64,000 nt of DNA from Variovorax sp. PMC12 (GTDB lineage: Bacteria > Pseudomonadota > Gammaproteobacteria > Burkholderiales > Burkholderiaceae_C), in NCBI RefSeq assembly GCF_003019815.1, contig NZ_CP027773.1, forward strand, positions 2,305,001-2,369,000, read 5' to 3'. Numbering within the stretch: position 1 is the stretch's first letter; each line of letters begins with the position of its first letter. Below the pieces are notes generated by a model. The model was given only the letters and a program-made list of their open reading frames with translations. It was not told where the DNA came from and made no database searches. Positions 18,373-28,140 of this stretch are shown here, in pieces. The position numbers and the translations under genes are program-made.

Positions 18373-21300
18373 GCAACCCCGCCTTCCGTCGGCGACTTCT
18401 CCGACGCATCCTGTGCCTCTTCCCGCTTCGGCGGCACGGGCGCGAAATACCCCACCAGCAGGAGCAAGGCTCCCACCGCGATGAACGACACGATGCGGAA
18501 CAAACCGCCTCGGTCCGCCAGTTCGACGAAGAACAGCTTCAGCACCACCACGCCGAGCAGCGCCGCGCCAGCCACCCACAGGGTGCGCACCCGGCGCGAA
18601 TGGCCGAGCACCATCGCGACCACGCCGCAGACGGCCCAGGTGATGGACAGCGCCGCCTGCGTGAGCCATGAGGCATAGAGCGCATCGAAGCGCCATTCGA
18701 CGCCCGCGTAGTGGTGACAGGTGCGCAGCACCATGCCGGTGAGCAGCGCAAGCCCGGTGAAACCGGCCGCGCCCTTCGCGACCATCGGCTGCACGCGTGC
18801 GAACGACGCCGTCGGCAGCGCACGCCACCACAGCACCAGCGCGAACAGCATGAGCCATTGCGCGAGTTCGAGCGGGTTCAGCAGCGGCACATAGGGCAGC
18901 GGCGCCGCATCGCCGGGGCTGACGGCGTTCGTCACCCACACCCAGGCGAGCAGGTATGCGGCCACCGGCGTCGCGGCCAGCTCCAGGTAGGCGCCGCGGT
19001 ATTCGGCCAGCGGCCAGCGTTGCAGCAGCGCGCGCGAGCGCATCGCCCACAGCACCAGCGCCGGCACGATCGCCCAGCCCAGCAGTTGCCAGCTCGACCA
19101 CTCGGCGCCGACGCGGCCGAGCTGCCATTGGCATTCGCGCGCGGCCAGCAGCAGGAAGAGCCAGAAGCCGGCGACATGGAAAGGCGTCAGCACCCAGGCC
19201 TCGAACCACTGCTTCTGCGCGCGCAGCAAGCGCAGATGCCAGGCGAGCGCAAGGGGCCAGGCGATCCAGCCCAGCGTGCTCGACGGCACGTAGAACAGCG
19301 TCGGCCCGCCCACGATGCAAAAGGCCGCGATCAGGCCGAAGCCCGGCAAGGTGGCGATGGTCGCCCTGCCCAACTGCTGCCAATCGCGGCGATGCGCGAC
19401 CAGCGCCGCCAGCGCGGAGGTGACGAGCGCCACGGCCGTCGCAGCCGCCGGCACGTAGACCGACAACCCGTGGCGATCCAGCACGCGAACGCTTTCGTCC
19501 AGCATGCCGAACAGCCACCAGCCGAGGCCCCAGACCACCGGCGTCCAAAGCACCACAGGGATGGCGCACCACGCATTGGCCCAGCGCTGCCGCGCCGAGC
19601 CGGCAGGCTCGCTCGCGCGAGGCCGCGCTTCGTCGCGCAGCCAGTCGCCTGCCAGCAGTGCGGCCAGGCCGAGCACCACGGGCGTCCAGAAACGCAGGCT
19701 GGCGAAGGCCGGTGCGCCGGCTGCATCGAGCCCGGCCGACTGGGTCGCGCCGAATGCGAGAGCGCTGATCACCTGCAGCACCCCGGCCAGCGCGGCGAGC
19801 GGGAAATGCGCCATGCGCAGCGCAACCCACAGCACCGCCGTGGCGGTGAGCGGCCACAGCAGCGCGGCCTGCGCGAGGCTCAGCTGGAACAGCATCGCCA
19901 GATGCAGCAGGCTCACGCCGGCCAGCACGCCGACCACATTGCCCGTCGACCACACCGGCTGCACGCCGCGCGCCAACGCGGCGCGATGCGCCTGCAGCAT
20001 CGACCACGCGGCGCTGCCGAGCACGCTGAGCGCGATGACAGTGGCCGCCACGGCACCCTGCCATCCGCTTTCGAGCACGCGCCCGTCGACGACTTCGCCG
20101 GTGCGGTGCAGCGTCGCGATGAATCCCGCAACCGCCAGCGCCTGCATGCCGAAGCTCACCCGCGCGAGCGGCGACAACGCGAAGCGGATCGCCACCGCAA
20201 AGGTGACCGAGGCGAGCACCGCCGTTGCAGCGGCCGCCCACGGCGGCGTCCACCACTGCCACAGCAGCAGCGTGAGCGCGGCCATGCCGAGCCACGGCAG
20301 GGCGCCGCCGGCCACGGCTTCCACGCCCTTGCCCTCGTCGAGCCGGACGCGGCGGTGGATGGCCCACATCGCGAACGCGCTCACGGCCACGAGCACCGGG
20401 CCGATCAGCGAACCGTCGAGCAAGGGGTGCCCCGGTGCTGCGTCGAGCCGGGTGGCCTCCAACAGCTTCAGCACGGCGCCGGCGAACACCACGAACGAGA
20501 AGGCCCGCGCATACACCCGCTGCTGCCGTGCGCCCAGCCAGTACATGCCAGCGGCTTCCACCGCCCAGGCCGCGCCGGTCCACTGCCCTTCAAGGCCCAG
20601 CGGAATCGCGAGGGTGCCGAAGATCACGCCGACGATGGCGTAGGCCTCCGCGAGCAGAGCCAGCCCCTTGGGCTGCGTGGCAAACACCAGCCGGCCCAGC
20701 ACGAGATAGAAGGCCGCGAGCGCCATCGCCGAGAACGCGGCGCCGTATTCCCACGGACGCATCAGCAGGACCTGCATGCCGAACGCGACCATCGGCGTAC
20801 CGAACACCAGCGAGCTGTCGACACGGCCCGCGCGGCGCAGGGTGTCGAGCGCGCGGGTGGCCAGCGGCTGGGCGGGCTGCACCGGGGCGTCGAACAGCGT
20901 GCGGCGCGCGAACAGCAGGCCGATGGCGGTGAACAGCAGGAAGAAGACGATCAGGAAGGGCTGCACCGTCGCGTACTGGTCGTCGGTGTAGTACTTGTGC
21001 GCCCAGCCGGCCGCCAGCGTGAAAGTGCCGACGAAGCCGATCAGGTTGAGCACGCGCCAGGCCCGGAACCACGCGATCAGCACGATGCCGACATCGAGCA
21101 CCAGCAGGTAGGTGAAGAGCCCCACCGGCTGGTTGGACCCGGTGGACGCCAGCACCGGCGCGGCGAAGCCCTCGAGCGCCGCGACGATCGCCAGCACCGG
21201 CGCGTTCTGCAGCACCGCCAGCGCCGCGCTCAGCACCGCCACGCCGAAAAGGAATGCGAAGCCGACGCTGGCCGGCAGCAGCCCGCTGAGCTTCATGGCC

Positions 21301-22079
21301 GCGAGCGTCGTGAGATAGAAGACACCGATACCCGCGCCCTGCAGGATCAGCGCATAGCCCGCGCGCTTGTTGCGCAGCAGCCAGCCCAGCACCAGCAGGC
21401 CGGCGCCGACCAGCGCCACCGCCGCGTAGCGCAATTCGATCGGCACGGTCACGCGTTCGGCCGTGTAGCGCAGCAGGAAAGCCAGGCCAAGGAACAGGAT
21501 CAGCACGCCGAGCTTGACGAGCATGTTGCCGCCGAAGATCAGGTTGGCGATGGGCGCGGGGAGACGATCGCGCAGCGGGACCGGAGGTGGCGGCGGCGGG
21601 CGGCGCACGGGTGCGGCTACCGGGGGCTTGGGAGTCGGAGCTTCAGGAGCGGCGGGCTGGGGTGCGACCTCCGGCCCAGGCACCTGCACGACGGCGACTT
21701 GCGGCCGTTGCACCTCCAGCGGCTGGGCGGGCGGCAACGGAACTTCGGCCAGCGCGACTTCGGGCACCGCAGGCAGCTCGGAGGCTTGCACCGCACTGTC
21801 GCCCGCGCCCTGCGTCAGCCGCCGCTCGAGCGTGGCGACCCGCTGTTCGAGTTCCATCACGCGCCGCTGAAGCTTCACCATGCCACCGTCGGCGGCCACA
21901 GGGTCCGCGGGAGCCTGGCCCGGGATGCGTTCAGCTTCGGTGCGATGCGGCGGGACCTTCTTCTTGCCGAGCAACCGCGGCAACAGGAACGCACCAGCCA
22001 CCGCGAGCACCAACGCCACGGGCACCGATTCGAACAGCGCCCCTATGAACAGGCCGGCAATGATGCCTATGAACCACAT
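18369..22079 (-). CDS. DUF2339 family large multi-pass membrane protein
   Basis: A 1236-aa protein. The chosen ATG (MWFIGIIAGLFIGALF) has an AGGGGAG ribosome site; an upstream start lacks one. After the first helix come a short coiled coil (LQRRVMELEQRVATLERRL) and a Pro/Ala-rich linker, then more than twenty hydrophobic segments covering the rest. DUF2339 proteins are of this size and usually paired with DUF3999, as here through a 4-nt overlap. Function is unknown. Confidence 0.85.
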   Translation of the reverse strand: MWFIGIIAGLFIGALFESVPVALVLAVAGAFLLPRLLGKKKVPPHRTEAERIPGQAPADPVAADGGMVKLQRRVMELEQRVATLERRLTQGAGDSAVQASELPAVPEVALAEVPLPPAQPLEVQRPQVAVVQVPGPEVAPQPAAPEAPTPKPPVAAPVRRPPPPPPVPLRDRLPAPIANLIFGGNMLVKLGVLILFLGLAFLLRYTAERVTVPIELRYAAVALVGAGLLVLGWLLRNKRAGYALILQGAGIGVFYLTTLAAMKLSGLLPASVGFAFLFGVAVLSAALAVLQNAPVLAIVAALEGFAAPVLASTGSNQPVGLFTYLLVLDVGIVLIAWFRAWRVLNLIGFVGTFTLAAGWAHKYYTDDQYATVQPFLIVFFLLFTAIGLLFARRTLFDAPVQPAQPLATRALDTLRRAGRVDSSLVFGTPMVAFGMQVLLMRPWEYGAAFSAMALAAFYLVLGRLVFATQPKGLALLAEAYAIVGVIFGTLAIPLGLEGQWTGAAWAVEAAGMYWLGARQQRVYARAFSFVVFAGAVLKLLEATRLDAAPGHPLLDGSLIGPVLVAVSAFAMWAIHRRVRLDEGKGVEAVAGGALPWLGMAALTLLLWQWWTPPWAAAATAVLASVTFAVAIRFALSPLARVSFGMQALAVAGFIATLHRTGEVVDGRVLESGWQGAVAATVIALSVLGSAAWSMLQAHRAALARGVQPVWSTGNVVGVLAGVSLLHLAMLFQLSLAQAALLWPLTATAVLWVALRMAHFPLAALAGVLQVISALAFGATQSAGLDAAGAPAFASLRFWTPVVLGLAALLAGDWLRDEARPRASEPAGSARQRWANAWCAIPVVLWTPVVWGLGWWLFGMLDESVRVLDRHGLSVYVPAAATAVALVTSALAALVAHRRDWQQLGRATIATLPGFGLIAAFCIVGGPTLFYVPSSTLGWIAWPLALAWHLRLLRAQKQWFEAWVLTPFHVAGFWLFLLLAARECQWQLGRVGAEWSSWQLLGWAIVPALVLWAMRSRALLQRWPLAEYRGAYLELAATPVAAYLLAWVWVTNAVSPGDAAPLPYVPLLNPLELAQWLMLFALVLWWRALPTASFARVQPMVAKGAAGFTGLALLTGMVLRTCHHYAGVEWRFDALYASWLTQAALSITWAVCGVVAMVLGHSRRVRTLWVAGAALLGVVVLKLFFVELADRGGLFRIVSFIAVGALLLLVGYFAPVPPKREEAQDASEKSPTEGGVA

Positions 22080-22186
22080 CCTGACTCCCCTTGTTTGGCG
22101 AGTGCGGAGTTTACGGCGGTTCAGCAGGCGGGGCCGCACGGCGCCGCGAGCAGCCTGGGTTGTTAGCTATAGCTTTAGTAGCAAGC

Positions 22187-24622
22187 TCAGATTGGCGTGA
22201 GCTTGGCCACCGACAAGGCCAGCCACTTGACGCCGTGCCGCGCGAACTTGACCTGCGCCCGCGCGTCGTCGCCGGTGCCTTCGAGGGCCGTCACCGTGCC
22301 TTCGCCGAACTTGTTGTGGAACACCTGCATGCCCGAGCGCAGTCCGTGCGAAGGCGCCGTCTTCTGCGGCGGCACCGGCGGGCTGGCGAAGGTGTCCTTG
22401 TCGCGGCTGCCGCCGTAGCTGTTGGCGCCGTAGCCGCCACCGCCGCCTCCCCCGCCACGCGTGCTGCCGTAGCCGCCGCCGTATCCGAAGGCCGAAGTGC
22501 CGCCGCCGAAACCCTGGTTCTTGGGCGTGAGCCACTTGAGCGCGCCCTCGGGCAGCTCCTCGAAGAACCGGCTCTTGACGTTGTAGCGGGTCTGGCCGTG
22601 CAGCATGCGGGTCTGCGAATGGCTCAGGTACAGGCGCTTGCGGGCACGGGTGATCGCCACGTACATCAGGCGGCGCTCTTCCTCGAGGCTCTCGAAGTCG
22701 CTCATCGAGTTCTCGTGCGGGAACAGGCCCTCTTCCATGCCGGTGATGAACACGCAGTCGAACTCCAGGCCCTTGGCGGCGTGCACGGTCATCAGCTGCA
22801 CCGCGTCCTGCCCGGCCTGCGCCTGGTTGTCGCCCGACTCCAGCGCTGCATGCGTGAGGAACGCGGCCAGCGGGCTCAGCGTTTCGCCGGTCTCCGCGTC
22901 GGGCGCGAGCGGCTCGTCGATCACCGGGCGCGCCAGGTCGATGCCCTGGCTCGCGGGCGACTGGCGCAGTTCGTCGACCGGCAGCGCCACCGCGTCGCGG
23001 CCGAAGCCCTCCTGCGTGACGAAGCTCTCGGCCGCGTTCACCAGTTCCTCCAGGTTCTCGATGCGGTCGGCGCCTTCGCGGTCGGCCTTGTAGTGCTCGA
23101 CGAGGCCGCTGTGGTCGAGCACCAGCTCGATGATCTCGCGCAGGCTCACGCCCTGCGTCTGCTCGCGCAGCACGTCGATCTTGGCGACGAAGCCGGTGAG
23201 GTTGGCGCCCGCCTTGCCGCCGACCACGCTCACCGCGTCGTGCAGCGAACGGCCGGCCGCGCGGGCCGCGTCCTGCAGGGTTTCGAGCGTGCGCGCACCG
23301 ATGCCGCGCGGCGGGAAGTTCACGACGCGCAGGAAGCTGGTGTCGTCGTCCTTGTTCTCGAGCAGCCGCAGGTAGGCCAGCGCATGCTTGATTTCCGCGC
23401 GCTCGAAGAAGCGCAGGCCGCCGTACACGCGGTACGGCACGGACGCATTGAAGAGCGCGGTTTCGATCACCCGGCTCTGCGCATTGCTGCGGTAGAGCAC
23501 GGCCATCTCCTTGCGATCGAAGCCATCGCGCGCGAGCTGGCGCATTTCTTCCACCATCCACTGCGCCTCGGCCAGGTCGGTGGTCGACTCGTACACGCGC
23601 ACCGGTTCGCCGGGGCCCTGGTCGGTGCGCAGGTTCTTGCCCAGGCGCTTCTTGTTGTGGCTGATGAGCTCGTTGGCCGAATCGAGGATGTTGCTGTAGC
23701 TGCGGTAGTTCTGCTCCAGCTTGATCTGGTGGCGCACGTCGAATTCGCGCACGAAGTCGGTCATGTTGCCCACGCGCGCGCCGCGGAACGCATAGATGCT
23801 CTGGTCGTCGTCGCCCACGGCAATCACGCTGTTGTCGCGCCCGGGCTCGAACTGGCCGCCGACGGTGTTGCCGGAGAGCATCTTGATCCACGCGTACTGC
23901 AGGCGGTTGGTGTCCTGGAACTCGTCGATCAGGATGTGGCGGAAGCGCCGCTGGTAGTGCTCCCGCACCGGGTCGTTGTCGCGCAGCAGTTCGTAGCTGC
24001 GCAGCATGAGCTCGCCGAAGTCGACCACGCCTTCGCGCTGGCACTGCTCTTCATACAGCTGGTAGAGCTCGACCTTCTTGCGGTCGTCGTCGCTGCGCAC
24101 CTCGACGTCGCCGGGGCGCAGGCCGTCTTCCTTGGCGCCGGCAATGAACCACTGGGTCTGCTTGGCGGGGAAGCGCTCGTCGTCGACGTTGAACTGCTTC
24201 ATCAGCCGCTTGATGGCCGAAAGCTGGTCTTGCGTGTCGAGGATCTGGAAGGTGGACGGCAGGTTGGCCAGCTTCCAGTGCGCGCGCAGCAGGCGGTTGC
24301 ACAGGCCGTGGAAGGTGCCGATCCACATGCCGCGCACGTTGACGGGCAGGATGGCCGTCAGCCGCGTCATCATTTCCTTGGCGGCCTTGTTGGTGAAGGT
24401 CACGGCGAGGATGCCGCCGGCCGACACCTGCCCGGTCTGGAGCAGCCATGCGATGCGCGTGGTCAGCACGCGGGTCTTGCCGGAACCGGCGCCCGCGAGG
24501 ATCAGCGCGTTGCCTGCGGGCAACGTGACCGCGGCCAGTTGCTCCGCGTTCAGGTTCTTGAGCAGCGGCAGGTCCGAAGGATTCGGGGAGTGGGCGTCAG
24601 CCGCAGGATCATTAAACAACAT
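22187..24622 (-). CDS. uvrD: ATP-dependent DNA helicase UvrD/Rep family
   Basis: Superfamily-1 3'-5' helicase of 811 aa for nucleotide-excision and mismatch repair. Motif I is AGAGSGKTRV, followed by TFTNKAAKEM, motif II LIDEFQDTN, QSIYAFRGA (motif III), and LMTVHAAKGLEFD (motif V/VI region). The C-terminal linker is Gly-rich (about residues 710-760), followed by a typical UvrD Tudor-like end (MQVFHNKFGEGTVTALEG). The start is uncertain: a GGAGG abuts the ATG at 24622 with no spacing, and a TACAAT at 24629-24634 lies just upstream, so a leaderless message is possible. It is divergent from guaC. Confidence 0.93.
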   Translation of the reverse strand: MLFNDPAADAHSPNPSDLPLLKNLNAEQLAAVTLPAGNALILAGAGSGKTRVLTTRIAWLLQTGQVSAGGILAVTFTNKAAKEMMTRLTAILPVNVRGMWIGTFHGLCNRLLRAHWKLANLPSTFQILDTQDQLSAIKRLMKQFNVDDERFPAKQTQWFIAGAKEDGLRPGDVEVRSDDDRKKVELYQLYEEQCQREGVVDFGELMLRSYELLRDNDPVREHYQRRFRHILIDEFQDTNRLQYAWIKMLSGNTVGGQFEPGRDNSVIAVGDDDQSIYAFRGARVGNMTDFVREFDVRHQIKLEQNYRSYSNILDSANELISHNKKRLGKNLRTDQGPGEPVRVYESTTDLAEAQWMVEEMRQLARDGFDRKEMAVLYRSNAQSRVIETALFNASVPYRVYGGLRFFERAEIKHALAYLRLLENKDDDTSFLRVVNFPPRGIGARTLETLQDAARAAGRSLHDAVSVVGGKAGANLTGFVAKIDVLREQTQGVSLREIIELVLDHSGLVEHYKADREGADRIENLEELVNAAESFVTQEGFGRDAVALPVDELRQSPASQGIDLARPVIDEPLAPDAETGETLSPLAAFLTHAALESGDNQAQAGQDAVQLMTVHAAKGLEFDCVFITGMEEGLFPHENSMSDFESLEEERRLMYVAITRARKRLYLSHSQTRMLHGQTRYNVKSRFFEELPEGALKWLTPKNQGFGGGTSAFGYGGGYGSTRGGGGGGGGYGANSYGGSRDKDTFASPPVPPQKTAPSHGLRSGMQVFHNKFGEGTVTALEGTGDDARAQVKFARHGVKWLALSVAKLTPI

Positions 24623-24705
24623 CCTCCGATTGTAGAAACCACTGCGTATGCCGGTTATACGAAGAGGCGGAAGACCCGGCTTCGCAAGACCGCGTAAAAT
24701 CAATC

Positions 24706-24737
24706 ACCGGGCCCAAGTTTCTTGCGCCCGGTTTTTT
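24706..24737 (+). terminator. Terminator-like hairpin in the guaC leader
   Basis: Stem ACCGGGC (24706-24712) with GCCCGGT (24726-24732) and a run of six T (24732-24737). It lies about 90 nt before guaC and just after a TAAAAT (24695-24700), with no complete plus-strand gene upstream to terminate. It is either a leader attenuator or a 5' stabilising hairpin; the sequence does not say which. Confidence 0.5.
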
Positions 24738-24828
24738 GTGGGCGTTTTCTTTGCTGAACGCACTGCGAAAACCGGCCGGACCAAGCGCTCTTTCGTTCCC
24801 TTCAACGATTCCTTTCTGGAGCCTGGCC

Positions 24829-25806
24829 ATGCAAATCTTCGACTACGACAACATTCTTCTGCTCCCGCGCAAGTGCCGCGTGGAGAGCCGCTCCGAATGC
24901 GACGCCAGCGTGAAGCTGGGCGAGCGCAGCTTCCGCCTGCCGGTGGTGCCCGCCAACATGAAGACGGTGGTCGACGAGTCGATCTGCCTGTGGCTGGCGC
25001 AGAACGGCTACTTCTACGTGATGCACCGCTTCGACCTCGACAACCTCAAGTTCGTCAAGGACATGCAGGGCAAGGGCGTGTTCGCCTCAATCTCGCTCGG
25101 CGTGAAAAAGCCCGACTACGACACCGTCGACCAGCTCGTGGCCGAGGGCCTGACGCCCGAATACATCACCATCGACATCGCGCATGGCCATGCCGACAGC
25201 GTGAAGAACATGATCGGCTACCTGAAGCAGAAGCTGCCGAAGGCCTTCGTGATTGCCGGCAACGTCGGCACGCCCGAAGCGGTGATCGACCTCGAGAACT
25301 GGGGCGCGGACGCAACCAAGGTCGGCATCGGCCCGGGCAAGGTCTGCATCACCAAGCTCAAGACCGGCTTCGGCACCGGCGGCTGGCAGCTGTCGGCGCT
25401 CAAGTGGTGCGCGCGCGTGGCGACCAAGCCGATCATTGCCGACGGCGGCATCCGCGACCACGGAGACATTGCCAAGAGCGTGCGCTTCGGCGCCTCGATG
25501 GTGATGATCGGCTCGCTGTTCGCGGGCCACGAAGAATCGCCGGGCAAGACGGTCGAGGTCGATGGCGCGCTGTTCAAGGAGTACTACGGCTCCGCCAGCG
25601 ACTTCAACAAGGGCGAATACAAGCACGTGGAAGGCAAGCGCATCCTCGAGCCGATCAAGGGCAAGCTGGCCGACACGCTGGTCGAGATGGAGCAGGACGT
25701 GCAGAGCTCGATAAGCTATGCGGGCGGCCGCACGCTGATGGACATCCGCAAGGTCAACTACGTCACGCTGGGCGGCGACAACGCGGGCGAACACCTGCTG
25801 ATGTAA
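24829..25806 (+). CDS. guaC: GMP reductase
   Basis: Converts GMP to IMP with NADPH. The 325-aa protein starts MQIFDYDNILLLPRKCRVES at an ATG with a GGAG site. The upstream in-frame extension is leader sequence. The IMPDH/GMPR-fold catalytic loop GIGPGKVCITKLKTGFG carries the active-site Cys, with the phosphate-binding DGGIRDHGDIAKS following and a C-terminal SSISYAGGRTLMDIR. The overall pattern is the shorter bacterial GuaC type rather than IMP dehydrogenase, with no CBS domains. It is monocistronic. Confidence 0.94.
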   Translation: MQIFDYDNILLLPRKCRVESRSECDASVKLGERSFRLPVVPANMKTVVDESICLWLAQNGYFYVMHRFDLDNLKFVKDMQGKGVFASISLGVKKPDYDTVDQLVAEGLTPEYITIDIAHGHADSVKNMIGYLKQKLPKAFVIAGNVGTPEAVIDLENWGADATKVGIGPGKVCITKLKTGFGTGGWQLSALKWCARVATKPIIADGGIRDHGDIAKSVRFGASMVMIGSLFAGHEESPGKTVEVDGALFKEYYGSASDFNKGEYKHVEGKRILEPIKGKLADTLVEMEQDVQSSISYAGGRTLMDIRKVNYVTLGGDNAGEHLLM

Positions 25807-25836
25807 GCGCCCTGCCCTGCGCTGCCGCCGCGCCGT

Positions 25837-26703
25837 TCAGGCTTCGAGCAAGTGCACCGCGTGTCGGTGCAATGCGTGGGCCGGGTCCGCAAGCGCATCG
25901 ACCACGCCGAAGTGGTTGAGGCCCGGCAGCACCTCGCACACCGGCACGGTGTTGCGGCCCCACGCCTCGCGGATCATCGCGTTGTGGCGGATGAACTCCT
26001 CGCTCTCATCGCCGCCGGCCACTGCGTAGAGCTGGCCGCGCTTCGGCGCGGGCCACAGCGCCGGGCTGGCGCGCAGGGCGTCGGCATCGGTCAGCTTCAG
26101 CGTGTTCATCAGGAAAGGCGTGTGCTGCAGCGGACGCAGGTCGTAGAGGCCGGAAATCGACAGCGCGTTGCGCACCAGTTGGGCGGGCAGATCGGGCGCG
26201 ACCGCTTTCCAGTCGCATGACAGCAAAGCCGCCGCCATGTGGCCGCCGGCCGAGTGCCCCGCCACCGTGATGCGCGAGGGGTCGCCGCCATGGGCCGCGA
26301 CATGGCGCCACGTCCATTCGAGCGCGCGCACCATCTGCATCAGGATGCCGGGCACGGTCACGGGCTGCTCGGGCGTGCCGGGGCACAGCGCGTAGTTGGG
26401 CTGGACCACGCATATGCCGCGGTCGTTGAACGCCGGGGCGATGAAAGAGTGGTCCTTCTTGTCCATGGCGCGCCAGTAGCCACCGTGGATGAAGACCAGC
26501 ACGGGCGCGTCGGGCACGGGTGCCGGGAAGACGTCGAGCGTTTCGTTCGTGCCGCTGCCGTAGGGAATGTCGATCCGGGCGGGCAAGGTGTCGCGCGCGG
26601 CGGCGGAGTCGCGCGCCCAGCGCTGGAAGTACGCGGGGTGGTCTTTCACCCGCGCAAGATTGTTGTACATGCCTTCCAGCCAGGCGGGTTCGTACGAGGC
26701 CAT
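25837..26703 (-). CDS. Alpha/beta hydrolase (arylformamidase/esterase-like)
   Basis: Cytoplasmic serine hydrolase of 288 aa. The oxyanion motif HGGYW and nucleophile motif GHSAGGHMAAA are those of kynurenine-formamidase-like and HSL-type esterases. The terminal catalytic His is in GLNHFGVVDALA. It could be an N-formylkynurenine formamidase, but no other kynurenine-pathway gene is nearby, so general esterase remains open. It is convergent with guaC. Confidence 0.83.
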   Translation of the reverse strand: MASYEPAWLEGMYNNLARVKDHPAYFQRWARDSAAARDTLPARIDIPYGSGTNETLDVFPAPVPDAPVLVFIHGGYWRAMDKKDHSFIAPAFNDRGICVVQPNYALCPGTPEQPVTVPGILMQMVRALEWTWRHVAAHGGDPSRITVAGHSAGGHMAAALLSCDWKAVAPDLPAQLVRNALSISGLYDLRPLQHTPFLMNTLKLTDADALRASPALWPAPKRGQLYAVAGGDESEEFIRHNAMIREAWGRNTVPVCEVLPGLNHFGVVDALADPAHALHRHAVHLLEA

Positions 26704-26794
26704 GCGGTTCTTTTCTCAGTGCTTCGAAAGGCGCGAATCTTGGCACGGCGCAATGGCCCAAAACCGTGGTTCTGGTTAAAATTTGGCCTGCGTT

Positions 26795-26870
<76 letters not shown>

Positions 26871-26881
26871 ACCGACACCGA

Positions 26882-26918
26882 AAAAGGCCTTGGCATCCGC
26901 CAGGGCCTTTTCCTTTTG
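26882..26918. terminator. Bidirectional terminator between tRNA-Ala and the SDR gene
   Basis: Thirteen-pair stem AAAAGGCCTTGGC / GCCAGGGCCTTTT (one G-U) with 4-nt loop ATCC. T-rich tracts follow on both strands, so it can serve tRNA-Ala and the convergent SDR gene ending at 26923. Confidence 0.85.
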
Positions 26919-26922
26919 CGGC

Positions 26923-27630
26923 TCAGGTGTCGAGCGTCAGGTGCTGGCCGTGCAGCGCGGCGGCCGCCGGCGAAGCGAGAAAGCCGATGGTCTGCGCGGC
27001 GACCGAGGTCGACACCCACTCGGCCGGATTGGCGTCGGGCATCGCCTGGCGGTTCGCGGGCGTGTCGAGCACGCTCGGCGCCACGCTGTTCACGCTCACG
27101 CCGTGCGGTGCCGCTTCCGCCGCCATGGCTTCCACCAGACGCTGCAGCGCGCTCTTCGAAGCGATGTACGCGGCCATCGCCGGCAGTCCACGTGCGGCGA
27201 CCTTCGCCGTCACGGCCACGACGCTGCCCGCGCGGCGCTCGATCATCGAAGGCAGCACAGCCTGAGTCACCGCGACGAACGACCATGCGTTGAGATTCAT
27301 CATCCGGTCCCAGCTCTCGCGCGAGAGCGCATGCGTGGCCTCACCCATCTCGAAACCACCTGCGATGTGCACGAGCGCGTCGATCTGCCCGAAGGACTTG
27401 AGCGCCTGCGCGGCAAGACCGGCCATGCCGGATGCCGAGGTCACGTCGCCCGCGAGCAGCAGGTGCCGCGAGTTGTCGAGGCCCGGAAAGACTTCGGCGA
27501 GCCGGTCTGCGTGATGGTCGACCAACGCAAGGCGCGCGCCTTGGTCAAGGAAATGCTGGGCCACTGCGCGGCCCAGCGCGCCAGCCGCGCCGGTGATCAA
27601 GACATGGGACGTGGTGCTCGCATCGGTCAT
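26923..27630 (-). CDS. SDR-family oxidoreductase
   Basis: Classical short-chain dehydrogenase of 235 aa with AGGAGA at the ribosome site. The nucleotide-binding ITGAAGALGRAVA is present, and the catalytic Tyr and Lys are in AYIASKSAL. The usual NNAG is VHIAGG here. Substrate is unknown; 3-oxoacyl-ACP reductase-like or sugar/alcohol dehydrogenase roles are all possible. It stands alone between two tRNA genes. Confidence 0.87.
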   Translation of the reverse strand: MTDASTTSHVLITGAAGALGRAVAQHFLDQGARLALVDHHADRLAEVFPGLDNSRHLLLAGDVTSASGMAGLAAQALKSFGQIDALVHIAGGFEMGEATHALSRESWDRMMNLNAWSFVAVTQAVLPSMIERRAGSVVAVTAKVAARGLPAMAAYIASKSALQRLVEAMAAEAAPHGVSVNSVAPSVLDTPANRQAMPDANPAEWVSTSVAAQTIGFLASPAAAALHGQHLTLDT

Positions 27631-27702
27631 CGAAATTCTCCTGGTTGAGGGACGTGGTCCGTCGGGTGTGGCGCATCCTAACGCTGCAACTCACAAATTT
27701 TT

Positions 27703-27730
27703 TGGACAAGATCAAAATCTGGGATATACT
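27703..27730 (+). promoter_or_regulatory. Sigma-70 promoter of tRNA-Lys
   Basis: -35 TGGACA (27703-27708, 5/6 match) and -10 TATACT (27725-27730, 5/6) with 16-bp spacing. Predicted initiation near 27737 is 33 nt before the tRNA. Confidence 0.75.
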
Positions 27731-27769
27731 CGTGGTCTTGCCAGAAAACACTAAATGTTTTCAAAGCAA

Positions 27770-27845
27770 GGGCTCTTAGCTCAGTTGGTAGAGCAGCGGA
27801 CTCTTAATCCGTAGGTCGAGTGTTCGAGTCACTCAGGGCCCACCA
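27770..27845 (+). tRNA. tRNA-Lys (anticodon CTT)
   Basis: 76 nt with encoded CCA. Acceptor GGGCTCT/AGGGCCC, D-arm GCTC-AGTTGGTA-GAGC, anticodon stem GCGGA/TCCGT with loop CTCTTAA (anticodon CTT), T-arm GAGTG-TTCGAGT-CACTC. Confidence 0.97.
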
Positions 27846-27928
27846 CCAACACTAGGAACTGCGCGGTTCTCGCGCTATTTCTTAAGAAGCACTGTTTTGC
27901 AATTGCGAAACGTGCTCCGCAAACAGAG

Positions 27929-27964
27929 AAACCCCCCGTCGAAAGACTGGGAGGTTTTTTCTTT
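27929..27964 (+). terminator. Terminator of the tRNA-Lys transcript
   Basis: Stem built from AAACCCCCC and GGGAGGTTT around GTC-GAAA-GAC, followed by a T-rich tract (27955-27964). Confidence 0.75.
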
Positions 27965-28140
27965 TCCGGCTTGTCTGAAAAAGCCGCGCGTCACAACACA
28001 GCAGCGGCCTCAAATCGAGATCGCGCAATCAGCCAAGGCGGCAGTACCGCTTGCTCGGATGACGCGATGATTGCTGCAAGGTTCAGCGCCATGGCCCAAG
28101 TACCGGCCACCCTGATCAAAGACTGGGGGTCGAGTACAAT

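Noticed and set aside
18711..22166. Open frame of about 1150 codons on the plus strand
   Set aside because: Shadow of the DUF2339 membrane-protein gene; low-complexity His/Arg/Gln composition and no start-site support.
22433..22500. Gly-codon-rich tract at the uvrD 3' end as a CRISPR-like or tandem repeat
   Set aside because: It encodes an irregular Gly-rich linker in frame; there are no spacers or constant repeat length.
22091..24697. Open frame of about 870 codons on the plus strand
   Set aside because: Shadow of uvrD, whose helicase motifs are unambiguous on the minus strand.
26740..26782. TTGGCA ... TAAAAT as the tRNA-Ala promoter
   Set aside because: The spacing is 31 nt, far too long. 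The TAAAAT alone may be the -10, but no -35 was found, so it is not listed.
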